Positions 54,926 through 64,000 of a stretch of DNA of 64,000 bases are shown here, in pieces. Origin of the DNA: Arthrobacter sp. ov407 (GTDB lineage: Bacteria > Actinomycetota > Actinomycetes > Actinomycetales > Micrococcaceae). The position numbers were made by a program, and so were the translations under genes. The notes below the pieces were generated by a model. The model did not search any database, was not told the origin of the DNA, and saw only the letters and a program-made list of their open reading frames with translations. How positions within the stretch are numbered: position 1 is the first letter of the stretch; the number at the start of each line of letters is the position of its first letter. The stretch lies in the NCBI RefSeq assembly GCF_900102895.1, contig NZ_FNGD01000009.1:1-64000 (forward strand), in the 5' to 3' direction.

Positions 54926-56593
54926 ATGACCTTCAACCCCGCATCCTTTGCTGTCCAGGTGGCGGCGCTTCTCATCATTCTGGCGGCCGTGCATAAGCCC
55001 CTGGGCATTTATCTGGCCCGGGTTTTCGAGCGCACGACGTCATCCCGACCGGAGCGTCTCTTCTACCGGCTCGCCGGCGTCGACGTCGGCACCGAGCAGA
55101 CCTGGCCCGTGTACCTGCGCAGTGTGCTGGCGTTCTCGGCTGTGTCGATTCTGGCCGTGTTCGGCCTCCAGCGGCTGCAGGGTGTGCTGCCCGGCAGCAG
55201 ATCCCTGCCCGGCGTGGATCCCTGGGTGGCCATGAACACGGCCATTTCGTTCGTGACCAACACGAACTGGCAGACCTACGTCCCCGAGGCCACGGTGGGC
55301 ATCTTTGTGCAGATGACCCTGCTGGCAGTCCAAAACTTCCTCTCCGCCGCCGTGGGCATCGTCGTCGCCGTTGCCCTCATCAGGGGCATTGCCCGCACCA
55401 GGACGCAGCGGCTGGGCAACTTCTGGGTGGACCTGGCCCGGACATCGTTCCGGGTCCTGCTGCCGCTGACGTTCGTCGCCGCATTGGTGATGGTCCTCGG
55501 CGGGGTGGTGCAGAACTTTTGGTCCACCGAGGTCACCAACCAGGCCACCGGTGTTTCGCAGCTCATTCCGGGCGGCCCGGTGGCCTCCCAGGAAGCCATC
55601 AAGATCCTCGGCACCAACGGCGGCGGCTACTTCAACGCCAACTCCGCCCACCCGTTCGAGAACCCCAACGCGCTCATCAGCCTGTTCGAGGTGTTCCTCA
55701 TCCTGCTCATCCCCTCCGCCCTGCCCTACGCCTACGGCCGGATGGTCGGGGACCAGAAGCAGGGCTACACGGTCGCCGCCGTCATGGGCACGCTCTGGCT
55801 GGCCTCGACCGCCCTCACCGGCTGGGCGGTCGCCGCCGGCCAGGGAACGGCAACCGCTGCCGCCGGCGGACTGGGCGAGGGCTTCGAACAGCGCTTCGGC
55901 GCCGCTCCGAGCGCGATCTTCGCCGCGACCACCACGCTGACCTCCACCGGGGCCGTGAACGTCGCCCACGACTCCCTGCCGCCGCTGGCCGGCGGAGTGG
56001 CGATGGTGAACATGATGCTCGGCGAGGTCGCCCCCGGCGGAACCGGCTCCGGGCTGTACGGGCTGCTGATCCTGTCCATCATCTCAGTGTTTATCGCCGG
56101 GCTGATGGTCGGGCGCACCCCGGAGTACCTGGGCAAGAAGATCGGACCCACGGAAATGAAGCTGGCCGCCATGTACATCCTGGTCACGCCGACCCTGGTG
56201 CTCGCCCTGTCCGGAATCACCGTCCTGCTGCCGGACATCATGGCCAACGCCCCCGCCACGGGTGCCCACCAGTTCAGCGAAGTGCTCTACGCCTTCACCT
56301 CAGGGGCCAACAACAACGGCTCCGCGTTCGGCGGCATCACCACCTCCGGCCCCTACCTCTCGACCATGCTCGGTATCGGAATGCTGCTGGGCCGGTTCCT
56401 CCCGATCGTCCTGGTCCTCGCCCTGGCCGGGTCCCTCGCCCGTCAGGGCAAGGTCCCCGCCTCCGCCGGAACCGTGCCCACCCACGGCCCGCTGTTCGGC
56501 TCCCTGCTGCTCGGCGTCACCGTGATCATGACCGCCCTGAGCTACTTCCCGGCCCTTGCCCTCGGCCCCCTCGCAGAAGGACTCCTTAAATGA
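54926..56593 (+). CDS. kdpA: KdpA, potassium-binding channel-like subunit
   Basis: 555 aa, ten helices. The four selectivity-filter loops are [34 protein letters not shown] and GANNNGSAF. The length is normal. It overlaps KdpB by ATGA (56590). Part of the high-affinity K+ pump induced at low K+. Confidence 0.97.
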   Translation: MTFNPASFAVQVAALLIILAAVHKPLGIYLARVFERTTSSRPERLFYRLAGVDVGTEQTWPVYLRSVLAFSAVSILAVFGLQRLQGVLPGSRSLPGVDPWVAMNTAISFVTNTNWQTYVPEATVGIFVQMTLLAVQNFLSAAVGIVVAVALIRGIARTRTQRLGNFWVDLARTSFRVLLPLTFVAALVMVLGGVVQNFWSTEVTNQATGVSQLIPGGPVASQEAIKILGTNGGGYFNANSAHPFENPNALISLFEVFLILLIPSALPYAYGRMVGDQKQGYTVAAVMGTLWLASTALTGWAVAAGQGTATAAAGGLGEGFEQRFGAAPSAIFAATTTLTSTGAVNVAHDSLPPLAGGVAMVNMMLGEVAPGGTGSGLYGLLILSIISVFIAGLMVGRTPEYLGKKIGPTEMKLAAMYILVTPTLVLALSGITVLLPDIMANAPATGAHQFSEVLYAFTSGANNNGSAFGGITTSGPYLSTMLGIGMLLGRFLPIVLVLALAGSLARQGKVPASAGTVPTHGPLFGSLLLGVTVIMTALSYFPALALGPLAEGLLK

Positions 56594-58716
56594 CCCCGTC
56601 CCAGACGGACACCGCCGCCCAAACCTACGCCGACGGCAACCCCCTCGGCACCCCCGGCGAGCACAAACACCACACCAAGGCCCCGGCGAAACTGACGCTC
56701 GCGTCCGTCGCGGCCGCCCTGCCACTCGCGGTCAGGAAACTCTCCCCGGCCCAGATGATCCATTCCCCGGTCATGTTCACCGTGCTGGTCGGGGCCGGCC
56801 TGTGCACGGCGATCTGCCTGTACCGGCCGTCGGTGTTCGGTATCGCCGTCACCGCCTGGCTGTGGCTCACCGTCCTCTTCGGCACGCTTTCCGAATCCAT
56901 CGCAGAAGGCCGCGGCAAAGCGCAGGCCGACAGCCTCCGCGCGAGCCGCAAAGGCGTCCAGGCCAAGTTGCGCCAGCCTGACGGGACCACCCGTGACGTC
57001 CCGGGCACGGAGTTGCGGCTCAATGACGTGGTGATCTGCGAGGCCGGGGACGTCATCCCCTCGGACGGCGAAATCATCGAGGGCCTGGCGAGCGTCGACG
57101 AATCGACCATCACGGGTGAATCAGCCCCGGTGATCCGCGAATCCGGCGGCGACCGGTCCTCCGTCACCGGCGGCACCAAGGTCCTTTCTGACCGGATCGT
57201 CATCCGCATCACCGCGGAACCGGGACAGACGTTTATCGACCGGATGATCAAGCTGGTCGAGGGTGCCGTGCGGCAGAAGACCCCGAACGAGATCGCCCTG
57301 CACGTGCTGCTGGTGTCCCTGACCATCGTGTTCCTGGCCGTCACCATGTCCCTGGCCCCGTTCGCCGCCCTCGCCGGCGCGACCCCGTCCCCGATCGTGC
57401 TGGTCGCCCTGCTGGTCTGCCTGATTCCGACCACTATTGGGGCGCTGGTGCCGGCGATCGGGATCGCCGGCATGGACCGCCTGGTCCAGCACAACGTGCT
57501 GGCCACCTCCGGCCGGGCCGTGGAAACCGCCGGAGACATCACCACGCTGCTGCTGGACAAGACCGGAACCATCACGTACGGCAACCGCCGTGCCGTCAAC
57601 TTTTTCCCCGCCAGCCAGGTGGAAAGGACCGAATTCATCGAGGCCGCACGGGTCTGCAGCCTGGCCGACGAAACCCCCGAGGGACGCTCCATCGTGGACC
57701 TCGCCGTGGACAAGGGGGTGACCGGGGCCAATCTGGCCACGCTCGAACGCAGCTCCGGCGTTTTTGCCGTCGTCCCTTTCAGCGCCAGCACCCGGATGAG
57801 CGGGCTGGACCTTCACGGCCGGCAGATCCGCAAGGGCGCCGCCTCCGCGGTTTCCGCCTTCGTCGCCGGGTACGGCGGCCATACCCCGACGGAAGTCGAC
57901 CACCGGGTGAAGGAAATCTCGGCCCAGGGCGGCACACCCCTGCTGGTGGCCCAGGTGGGCAAGGATGGCTCCGCGGACGTCCTGGGGACCATCCACCTGG
58001 CCGACGTCGTCAAACCCGGCATGCACGCCCGGTTCGCCGAGTTGCGGAAGATGGGAATCCGGACCGTCATGATCACCGGGGACAACCCCATCACCGCCAA
58101 GGCGATCGCCGCCGAAGCCGGGGTCGACGATTTCCTGGCCGAAGCAACCCCGGAGGACAAGCTCGGGGTCATCAAAAAGGAACAGGCCGCAGGCCGGCTC
58201 GTGGCTATGACCGGCGACGGCACGAATGACGCGCCGGCCCTGGCCGCGGCAGACGTCGGCGTCGCCATGAACTCCGGCACCCCGGCCGCCAAAGACGCCG
58301 CGAACATGGTGGACCTCGACTCCGATCCCACCAAACTCATCAACATCGTCGGCATCGGCAAGCAGCTGCTCATCACCCGCGGCGCCCTAACCACCTTCTC
58401 GGTCGCCAACGACGTCGCCAAGTACTTCGCCATCGTCCCGGCCCTTTTCACCGCCACCTTCCCCGGGCTCGGACTGCTCAACATCATGGGCCTGGCCACC
58501 CCGTCCTCAGCCATCCTCTCCGCGGTGATCTTCAACGCCCTGATCATCATCGCCCTGGTGCCGCTGGCGCTCCGCGGAGTCAAATACCGTGCCGTCTCCG
58601 CCAACCAGGCGCTGGCCCGGAACCTGCTGATCTACGGACTCGGCGGCCTGATCGCACCCTTCATCGGCATCAAGATCATCGACCTGATGATCTCCCTCAT
58701 TCCCGGAATCGGTTAG
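56590..58716 (+). CDS. kdpB: KdpB, P-type ATPase catalytic subunit
   Basis: 708 aa. Motifs: [20 protein letters not shown] (actuator loop), [20 protein letters not shown] in the membrane, [13 protein letters not shown] (phosphorylated Asp), [16 protein letters not shown] and [18 protein letters not shown]. It hydrolyses ATP to drive K+ uptake through KdpA. All key residues present; start by ATGA overlap with kdpA. Confidence 0.97.
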   Translation: MTPSQTDTAAQTYADGNPLGTPGEHKHHTKAPAKLTLASVAAALPLAVRKLSPAQMIHSPVMFTVLVGAGLCTAICLYRPSVFGIAVTAWLWLTVLFGTLSESIAEGRGKAQADSLRASRKGVQAKLRQPDGTTRDVPGTELRLNDVVICEAGDVIPSDGEIIEGLASVDESTITGESAPVIRESGGDRSSVTGGTKVLSDRIVIRITAEPGQTFIDRMIKLVEGAVRQKTPNEIALHVLLVSLTIVFLAVTMSLAPFAALAGATPSPIVLVALLVCLIPTTIGALVPAIGIAGMDRLVQHNVLATSGRAVETAGDITTLLLDKTGTITYGNRRAVNFFPASQVERTEFIEAARVCSLADETPEGRSIVDLAVDKGVTGANLATLERSSGVFAVVPFSASTRMSGLDLHGRQIRKGAASAVSAFVAGYGGHTPTEVDHRVKEISAQGGTPLLVAQVGKDGSADVLGTIHLADVVKPGMHARFAELRKMGIRTVMITGDNPITAKAIAAEAGVDDFLAEATPEDKLGVIKKEQAAGRLVAMTGDGTNDAPALAAADVGVAMNSGTPAAKDAANMVDLDSDPTKLINIVGIGKQLLITRGALTTFSVANDVAKYFAIVPALFTATFPGLGLLNIMGLATPSSAILSAVIFNALIIIALVPLALRGVKYRAVSANQALARNLLIYGLGGLIAPFIGIKIIDLMISLIPGIG

Positions 58717-58726
58717 GAACGACCCC

Positions 58727-59338
58727 ATGAACACCATCACCGGTTACCTCCGCCAGGCCGGCACCGCCCTGCGGTTCCTGTTCTTCGCCACCCTGGTCCT
58801 CGGCGCGGCCTACCCCCTGGCCGTCTTCGGCGTCGGACAGCTAATCGCCCCGTACCAGGCGAACGGCTCCATCATCAAAGACAGTGCCGGCGCGCCGGCC
58901 GCGTCTGCCCTGATCGTCCAGGCCGCGGCCGACGATTCCGGCACCCAGGACCCGCGCTGGTTCCACGCCCGGCCCTCGGCCGTGACGTGGGACCCGGCGT
59001 CGTCCTCGGCGTCCAACCTGGGACCCAACGATCCGAAACTGCTCGACGCCGTCGCCGCGAACCGGGCCGCCGTCGCGAAGACCGAAAACGTCCCGGAAGC
59101 GGCCGTTCCTGCCGACGCCGTGACCGCCAGCGGTTCCGGACTGGACCCCGACATCTCCCCGGCGTATGCGCGCCTGCAGGTTCCCCGCGTCGCCGCGGCG
59201 CAGCATTTGAGCGCCGACACCGTGAGGTCCCTGGTCACCAGGCACACCACCGGCGGCCTGGGGGCTTTTCTGGGCCAGCCATCGGTCAACGTGACGGCCC
59301 TGAATATTGATCTGGCCGCCGCTGTACCGTCCGAGTGA
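58727..59338 (+). CDS. kdpC: KdpC subunit
   Basis: 203 aa. One N-terminal helix (RFLFFATLVLGAAYPLAVFG) and an outside domain with WFHARPSAVTWDPASSSASN, LDPDISPAYARLQVPRVAAA and LGQPSVNVTALN, all KdpC hallmarks. Ten bases after kdpB. Confidence 0.96.
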   Translation: MNTITGYLRQAGTALRFLFFATLVLGAAYPLAVFGVGQLIAPYQANGSIIKDSAGAPAASALIVQAAADDSGTQDPRWFHARPSAVTWDPASSSASNLGPNDPKLLDAVAANRAAVAKTENVPEAAVPADAVTASGSGLDPDISPAYARLQVPRVAAAQHLSADTVRSLVTRHTTGGLGAFLGQPSVNVTALNIDLAAAVPSE

Positions 59339-59363
59339 TAGTCCAGGCAGAGAGGTTGTCCCT

Positions 59364-62012
59364 ATGACACGCGGTACATTGCGCATATTCCTGGGAGCCG
59401 CCCCGGGGGTCGGCAAGACCTACGAGATGCTCGAAGAAGCCCACCGGCTCGGCAAGCGCGGCGAGGACGTCGTCGTCGCTTTCGCCATGGACCACGGACG
59501 CAGCGAGACGCGGGCGCTCCTGGAGGGGCTCGAGGTCATCCCGCCCAGGCACCTGCCGTACCGGGGTACGGAGTTTGAGGAGATGGACCTTGACGCGGTC
59601 CTGGCCCGGGCGCCGGGAACCGCGGTTGTAGACGAATACGCCCACTCCAACATCCCCGGCAGCCGCAACGAGAAACGCTGGCAGGACGTGGACGAACTCC
59701 TCACCGCCGGCATCAATGTCCTCTCCACCGTCAACATCCAACATCTGGCGTCCCTGGGGGACGTGGTGAGCGCCATCACTGACGTCCACCAGGCGGAGAC
59801 CGTGCCCGACGATATCGTGCGCCGGGCCGACCAGATCGATCTGGTCGATATTTCCCCCGAGCTGCTCCGGCAACGCCTTGGTGATGGGAAGATCTACGCC
59901 GCAGACAAGATCGACGCCGCCCTATCCAACTATTTCCGTCTTGGGAATCTCGCCGCGCTGCGCGAACTTGCGCTGCTGTGGCTGGCCGACCGGGTGGACG
60001 AGGGCCTGGCCAAATACCGCGCCGAACAGGGCATCGACGCCAGCTGGCCCACCCGCGAACGCATCGTCATCGGACTGACCGGCAGCCCCGAAGGAGAGAT
60101 CCTCATCCGCCGCGGGGCCCGAATCCTCAACCGCGTCAACGGCGGGGACCTGCTGGCGGTGCACGTCCGCGCCGCCGACGGCGTGGCCGCGGAGTCACCG
60201 CAGGCGCTCGAACGGCAGCGGCGGCTGATCCAGGACCTGGGCGGCAGCTACCACGTGGTGACCGGCGAGGACCCGGCCGCCGCGCTGCTGGACTTCGCCC
60301 GCAGCGTCAACGCGACCCAGATCGTCGTCGGCATCTCCCGCCACAAAAGGCTCGCCGGCCTGCTCGGCACGCTGCTGGGCGGCGGCGTCGGCACCCGGGT
60401 CGTCCGCGACTCCGGCGACGTCGACGTCCATATGGTCTCCCACCCGCTCGGCGGCCGCGGCGCCGGCCCACGGCAGCAGCGGGACCTCGGACGCATCCGG
60501 GTCACCGCCGGCTTCGTCCTGGCCGTCCTGCTCCCCGTGCTACTGCAGATGCTGCTGTCACTGAACCCGGACCAGAACGTCGCCACCGCGGTACTGGTCC
60601 AGCTCACCGGATCCGTTGCTGTCGCCCTCATCGGCGGCCTCTGGCCAGCCATCCTCGCCGCGCTGTGGAGCAGCCTCCTGGTCAACTCCTTCTCCACACC
60701 CCCGGTAGGCACCCTGACCATCAGCGACCCACAAAACCTCCTCGCCCTCCTGGTCTTCCTCGGCGTCTCCGCCGCCGTCGCCGTCGTCGTCGACCTCTCC
60801 GCCCGCCGGTCCAAAGAAGCCGCCCGGGCCCGCGCCGAAGCCACCACCCTGGGAGACCTCACCCGCGGCGCCGCCATCGCCGAAGACACGCTAAAAGGAC
60901 TCCTGGAACAAGCCCTGGACGTTTTCCAGGTCAGTGGCGCCGCCCTCTACGCATCCACCGGAAACACCGAAACGGGAACGAGGGGGAACACCGGCTGGCG
61001 GCTCGTTGCAGAGGCCGGGGCAGTCCCTCCCGCCGTGCCGGAGGATACGGAAAACATCGAACAAATCGACCCGACGACCCGACTCGTCCTCTCCGGCCGG
61101 ACACTGCCGGCCAGCGACAGACGGCTGCTAGGGGCGTTCGGCGCGCACTTGGCCGCACAACTGGAACGCCAGCAACTGGTGGCCAGCCGCCGTGAAGTCG
61201 TGCGCCTGGCCGAAAGCAACACCATGCGCACCGCCATTCTGCGTGCCGTCTCCCACGACCTCCGCACCCCGCTGGCCGGAATCAAACTTGCTGTCGGAGG
61301 CCTCAGGCAACCCGAGATCCGCTACACCCCGGAAGAGGAACAGGAACTGCTCGCCACCATCGACGAATGCTCCGACCGGCTCGACGCATTGGTGGGAAAC
61401 CTCCTGGACATGTCCCGGATCACCTCCGACTCGGTCAACCCGCTCATCAAACCACTGCGCTGGTACGAAGTGATACCCGCCGCCCTCCATGGAACCCCGT
61501 CAAACAGGGTGCGGGTGGACCTGCCGGGAAACATGCCCGAAGTCGACGCCGACGCCGGAATGCTCGAACGCGTCATCGCGAACATCGTCGAGAACGCCCT
61601 CAAATACGCGCCGGACTCCGACGTGGTCATCGTCGGAGCGGCAGGCGGACTCAGCCATGCAACCCTCCACGGGTGCCCCGCCGGAGAACTGCGCATCATC
61701 GACCACGGCCAGGGCGTCCCCGCAGACAGCGTCATCCGGATGTTCCAGCCTTTCCAGCGCCTCGATGACGTCCCCCAGGCCACCGGCGTCGGACTCGGCC
61801 TGGCCGTGGCCAAAGGCTTCACCGAGGCCATGGGAGGAACCCTCACTGCGGAAGAGACACCAGGGGGCGGACTGACCATGGTGATCCGGTTGCCGCTCTC
61901 CGCCGGTGCCGCCTTCGACAGCGATGCCGGCCAGGCCCCCCTGGAGGCGCAGTCAGCCCTCCTCCAAAGACACCACACCCGGCCCCTGCCCAGCACGGAA
62001 GGCACACTGTGA
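59364..62012 (+). CDS. kdpD: KdpD, potassium-sensing histidine kinase
   Basis: 882 aa. The N-terminal KdpD domain has Walker A IFLGAAPGVGKTYEML and VDEYAHSN, then a USP-like domain (ERIVIGLTGSPEGEILIRRG). Four short helices (VLAVLLPVLLQMLLSL, ATAVLVQLTGSVAVALIGGL and others) and a GAF-like region follow. The kinase core has His in AVSHDLRTPLAGIKLAVGGL, N-box IANIVENALKYAP, DHGQGVP and GVGLGLAVAKGF. ATG 59364 with AGAGG is preferred to the longer frame. Overlaps kdpE by GTGA (62009). Confidence 0.95.
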   Translation: MTRGTLRIFLGAAPGVGKTYEMLEEAHRLGKRGEDVVVAFAMDHGRSETRALLEGLEVIPPRHLPYRGTEFEEMDLDAVLARAPGTAVVDEYAHSNIPGSRNEKRWQDVDELLTAGINVLSTVNIQHLASLGDVVSAITDVHQAETVPDDIVRRADQIDLVDISPELLRQRLGDGKIYAADKIDAALSNYFRLGNLAALRELALLWLADRVDEGLAKYRAEQGIDASWPTRERIVIGLTGSPEGEILIRRGARILNRVNGGDLLAVHVRAADGVAAESPQALERQRRLIQDLGGSYHVVTGEDPAAALLDFARSVNATQIVVGISRHKRLAGLLGTLLGGGVGTRVVRDSGDVDVHMVSHPLGGRGAGPRQQRDLGRIRVTAGFVLAVLLPVLLQMLLSLNPDQNVATAVLVQLTGSVAVALIGGLWPAILAALWSSLLVNSFSTPPVGTLTISDPQNLLALLVFLGVSAAVAVVVDLSARRSKEAARARAEATTLGDLTRGAAIAEDTLKGLLEQALDVFQVSGAALYASTGNTETGTRGNTGWRLVAEAGAVPPAVPEDTENIEQIDPTTRLVLSGRTLPASDRRLLGAFGAHLAAQLERQQLVASRREVVRLAESNTMRTAILRAVSHDLRTPLAGIKLAVGGLRQPEIRYTPEEEQELLATIDECSDRLDALVGNLLDMSRITSDSVNPLIKPLRWYEVIPAALHGTPSNRVRVDLPGNMPEVDADAGMLERVIANIVENALKYAPDSDVVIVGAAGGLSHATLHGCPAGELRIIDHGQGVPADSVIRMFQPFQRLDDVPQATGVGLGLAVAKGFTEAMGGTLTAEETPGGGLTMVIRLPLSAGAAFDSDAGQAPLEAQSALLQRHHTRPLPSTEGTL

Positions 62013-62683
62013 ACGACGTGCTCGTGGTCGACGACGACCCCCACCTCCTCAAAGCTCTCAAGATCACCCTGCACGCCCACGGATACACCGTCGTGACGGC
62101 ACCCGACGGGGAGTCTGCCCTCCGGTCCGCAGCCCGGCACCCCTTCGGCGTCATAGTCCTGGACCTGGGCCTGCCCGACATGGACGGGACCACGGTCATC
62201 ACCCGGCTCCGGCAATGGAGCAGCGTCCCGGTACTGGTCCTCTCCGCCCGGCACGGCTCCAACGACAAAGTCACGGCACTGGATGCCGGAGCCGACGACT
62301 ACGTCACCAAACCCTTCGGACTGGACGAGCTCCTGGCCCGGCTGCGGGCAATCCAACGCCGAACCATCCAAGCCGACGAAGCACCCGTCATCACAACACC
62401 CTCCTTCACCGTCGACCTGGCCATGAGACGCGTAACCCGCAACGGCCAGGACGTGCGCCTGACCCCCACGGAGTGGGGCATCCTGGAACTCCTGGTCCGG
62501 AACCCCGAGAAACTCATCACCCAGCAACAGCTCCTCACCGAAATCTGGGGTTCCGCCTACACCAAGGAAGCCAACTACCTGCGCGTCTACATGGCACAGC
62601 TTCGCCGCAAGCTCGAACAAGAACCCGGCAACCCCCGCCACCTCCTCACCGAGGCCGGTATCGGCTACAGGTTCCAGCCCTGA
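62009..62683 (+). CDS. kdpE: KdpE, OmpR-family response regulator
   Basis: 224 aa. The receiver has DDDPHLLKALK acidic pocket, phospho-Asp in VIVLDLGLPDMDG and Lys in YVTKPFGLDE. The winged helix is RLTPTEWGILELLVRNPEKL, KEANYLRVYMAQLRRKLEQE with GIGYRF end. GTG start overlapping kdpD. Likely binds the GTTAAG-N6-TCARGA boxes. Confidence 0.95.
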   Translation: MNDVLVVDDDPHLLKALKITLHAHGYTVVTAPDGESALRSAARHPFGVIVLDLGLPDMDGTTVITRLRQWSSVPVLVLSARHGSNDKVTALDAGADDYVTKPFGLDELLARLRAIQRRTIQADEAPVITTPSFTVDLAMRRVTRNGQDVRLTPTEWGILELLVRNPEKLITQQQLLTEIWGSAYTKEANYLRVYMAQLRRKLEQEPGNPRHLLTEAGIGYRFQP

Positions 62684-62698
62684 CCCCGATGATCGGGG
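62684..62698. terminator. Short hairpin after kdpE
   Basis: CCCCGA-TGA-TCGGGG begins at the base after the kdpE stop codon. No U-run, so termination is only suggested. Confidence 0.45.
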
Positions 62699-62832
62699 GA
62701 AGGACGCCCAACGGTGAGCGCCGCAGGATCCTCCGGAGACCGCGTCGCCCCACGCGGGTCCGCTCTCGTGAGGACATGAATTACGTGGATTTCATCACAA
62801 GACACCAAAACGCTTTAGGTCCGGCGTGTTCC

Positions 62833-63087
62833 TCAGATAACGACCGGGACCTGGGAGTAGCCAAGCTCTTCGGTGATGTACTCGAAGGCGGCCTGGTTGG
62901 TGGTCACGTTCACTCCGGTGAAGGCGATGCCGGCGTCGGTGAACTTCTGCCTGGTCTTGGTGCAGCCGAAGCATCCGGCGGGCTTGGTGTAGATGGTGAC
63001 GGCACGGTGTTTCAGCGACGCACCAACGATGCAGGTCAGGCGACCTGGTTCCCATACGGGGACCGGCCAACGGTCACCAGGTGACAT
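62833..63087 (-). pseudogene. NrdH/glutaredoxin-like protein, truncated
   Basis: VTIYTKPAGCFGCTKTRQKF is the redoxin active site (CFGC where NrdH has CVQC). VTTNQAAFEYITEELGYSQV and PVVI-stop follow. The last strand and helix (about 15-20 residues with WSGFRPD) are missing because of the early stop, and no clear start codon lies before AVTIYTKP. Probably a decaying gene; a short functional redoxin is less likely. Confidence 0.6.
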
Positions 63088-63111
63088 TTAGCCCTGCGAA
63101 AAATCCGCCAC

Positions 63112-64000
63112 TTAGCGCTGAGAATCTGCGGTTCGCTGCTTGTTCCGAAAGGGGAGCGCGTTCAACACCGCATTGCGCATCGTGATGCCCGATTGGGTCT
63201 TGGGTACGAGGAGGCGCGATGCGATGCCGGCGCCCCGTAGTAGCGGTCGGACGTGTTTGCGGTGCGTGTGTTCATAGCCGCCGAAAGCAGCGGTGTGGTC
63301 GCCCGGATGGGCGGCAATCGCGTCGGCGAGGGTCTTGGCACCTACGATCGCGCTGCTGGAGCCTTCACCGAACAGCGAGATGCAACTCGCCGCGTCACCG
63401 AGCAGCACCACGCGACCGGCACTCCACTGCGGTACGTCCACGCGGGTGACGGCGTCGAAGTACCTATCGCTGGACGCGCCCCATTCCTCGAGCGCGAGCG
63501 TGGTGAGCCATCTGCCGCCGGCGTAGGTGGACTCGACGAGGCGTCTTCCTTGTTCCGCGTCGCGGTGGTCGAAATCGCGCTGCCCACGGAAGATGAATGC
63601 GAAACCGGGCTTTCCGCCCGCCGGATGGATGGTCAAGGAGGTTCCCGGTTCGTTGTACAGCAGCACGGTGAGTGGATCCTCGATCGGCACAGGGGCGGGC
63701 ACGGTGCCCACGAACATGCCGAATTGGCGGGAAAAACGTTCTTCGGGGCCGAAGGCCACGCGCCGAACGGTGGAGTGGAGTCCGTCGGCTCCTACGACCA
63801 GGTCGAAGCGACGGGAAGGGGTCCGCTGAAACTCGACGTCGATTCCGCCGCCGTCTTGGTGCAGGGCTGTGATCGAGTCGTCCCGGATGATGAGGCTGTT
63901 CTCCCGGGCCTTCTCGAGCAACAGGCCGACGAGTTCATTGCGCGCGACCTCGACCTCCTGGTGGCGGTCGACGCGTTGGCGCGTGCGGATCGTGGCCTGT
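63112..64000 (-). CDS. FAD-dependent monooxygenase (N-terminus beyond window)
   Basis: At least 296 codons open to the window edge. The PHBH-like core shows RRFDLVVGADGLHSTVRRVA (DG motif) and GRVVLLGDAASCISLFGEGS (GD motif for FAD), followed by SAIVGAKTLADAI. The substrate domain between is 130 residues. The sequence upstream of 63921 (RVDRHQEVEVARNELVGLLL) continues the family, so 63921 is not the start. Aromatic hydroxylase or epoxidase-type flavoprotein; substrate unknown. Confidence 0.85.
   Translation of the reverse strand, partial: QATIRTRQRVDRHQEVEVARNELVGLLLEKARENSLIIRDDSITALHQDGGGIDVEFQRTPSRRFDLVVGADGLHSTVRRVAFGPEERFSRQFGMFVGTVPAPVPIEDPLTVLLYNEPGTSLTIHPAGGKPGFAFIFRGQRDFDHRDAEQGRRLVESTYAGGRWLTTLALEEWGASSDRYFDAVTRVDVPQWSAGRVVLLGDAASCISLFGEGSSSAIVGAKTLADAIAAHPGDHTAAFGGYEHTHRKHVRPLLRGAGIASRLLVPKTQSGITMRNAVLNALPFRNKQRTADSQR

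Overview
The window is high-GC actinobacterial DNA, most likely from a soil Micrococcaceae of the Arthrobacter/Pseudarthrobacter group. This is judged from codon usage, the ClpC and Kdp sequences, the AfsR-type regulator and the catechol ortho-cleavage genes; it is not proven. The left edge cuts the C-terminus of ClpC and the right edge cuts the N-terminus of an FAD monooxygenase.

Layout. (1) 0-5.6 kb: clpC, a translationally coupled pair (DUF4386 membrane protein and sugar-epimerase-like protein) and small conserved hypotheticals. (2) 5.7-10.4 kb: an AfsR/SARP-type regulator of 1088 aa and a berberine-bridge-like FAD oxidoreductase separated by a perfect 13-bp tandem repeat. (3) 10.4-21.9 kb: a gene graveyard. 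It holds an IS256 fragment and remnants of DUF5996, GH15, SDR, luciferase-like, DHA2 transporter and zinc-free alcohol dehydrogenase genes. Between them sit intact genes: a redoxin, a VOC protein, a dihydrolipoamide-dehydrogenase-like enzyme, a MOSC-reductase-ferredoxin fusion, two SDRs without the usual Tyr, and an NTF2-like protein. (4) 21.9-36 kb: aromatic metabolism. LysR-catB-catC-catA give the beta-ketoadipate upper pathway from catechol to the enol-lactone. Next come MarR-oxidoreductase-transporter, an isochorismatase-fold protein with an esterase, an aryl-alcohol-type dehydrogenase with a TetR regulator, an F420-reductase-like protein and an ACMSD-like amidohydrolase. Several of these genes are frameshifted or truncated. 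(5) 36-38.2 kb: CPBP-like membrane protein and flavodoxin. (6) 38.5-45.8 kb: a copper island (SHOCT protein, multicopper oxidase, DUF6153, DUF305, a sialidase-fold protein, a CPD-type P1B ATPase, an HMA-domain protein and a CsoR-like operator). (7) 46.5-48.3 kb: a compact three-gene cluster with a stand-alone cytochrome b6-like protein. (8) 48.4-64 kb: recombinase and regulator remnants, a truncated and an intact KimA-like potassium transporter, and a full kdpFABCDE system with shared candidate KdpE boxes upstream of both kimA and kdp.

The most unusual signal is a non-coding repeat present three times in the same orientation (about 10758-11261, 21113-21623 and 49305-49499). It has a 30-bp block identical in all copies that ends like the 3' end of a tRNA-Leu, a palindrome GTGTGTAC-N3-GTACACAC at its right edge, a related palindrome at the left edge of copy 1, and (copies 1 and 2) a rho-independent terminator on the minus strand. 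Copy 2 interrupts a dehydrogenase gene fragment exactly at the palindrome, so the unit behaves like an inserted element. I find no intact tRNA, rRNA or CRISPR array.
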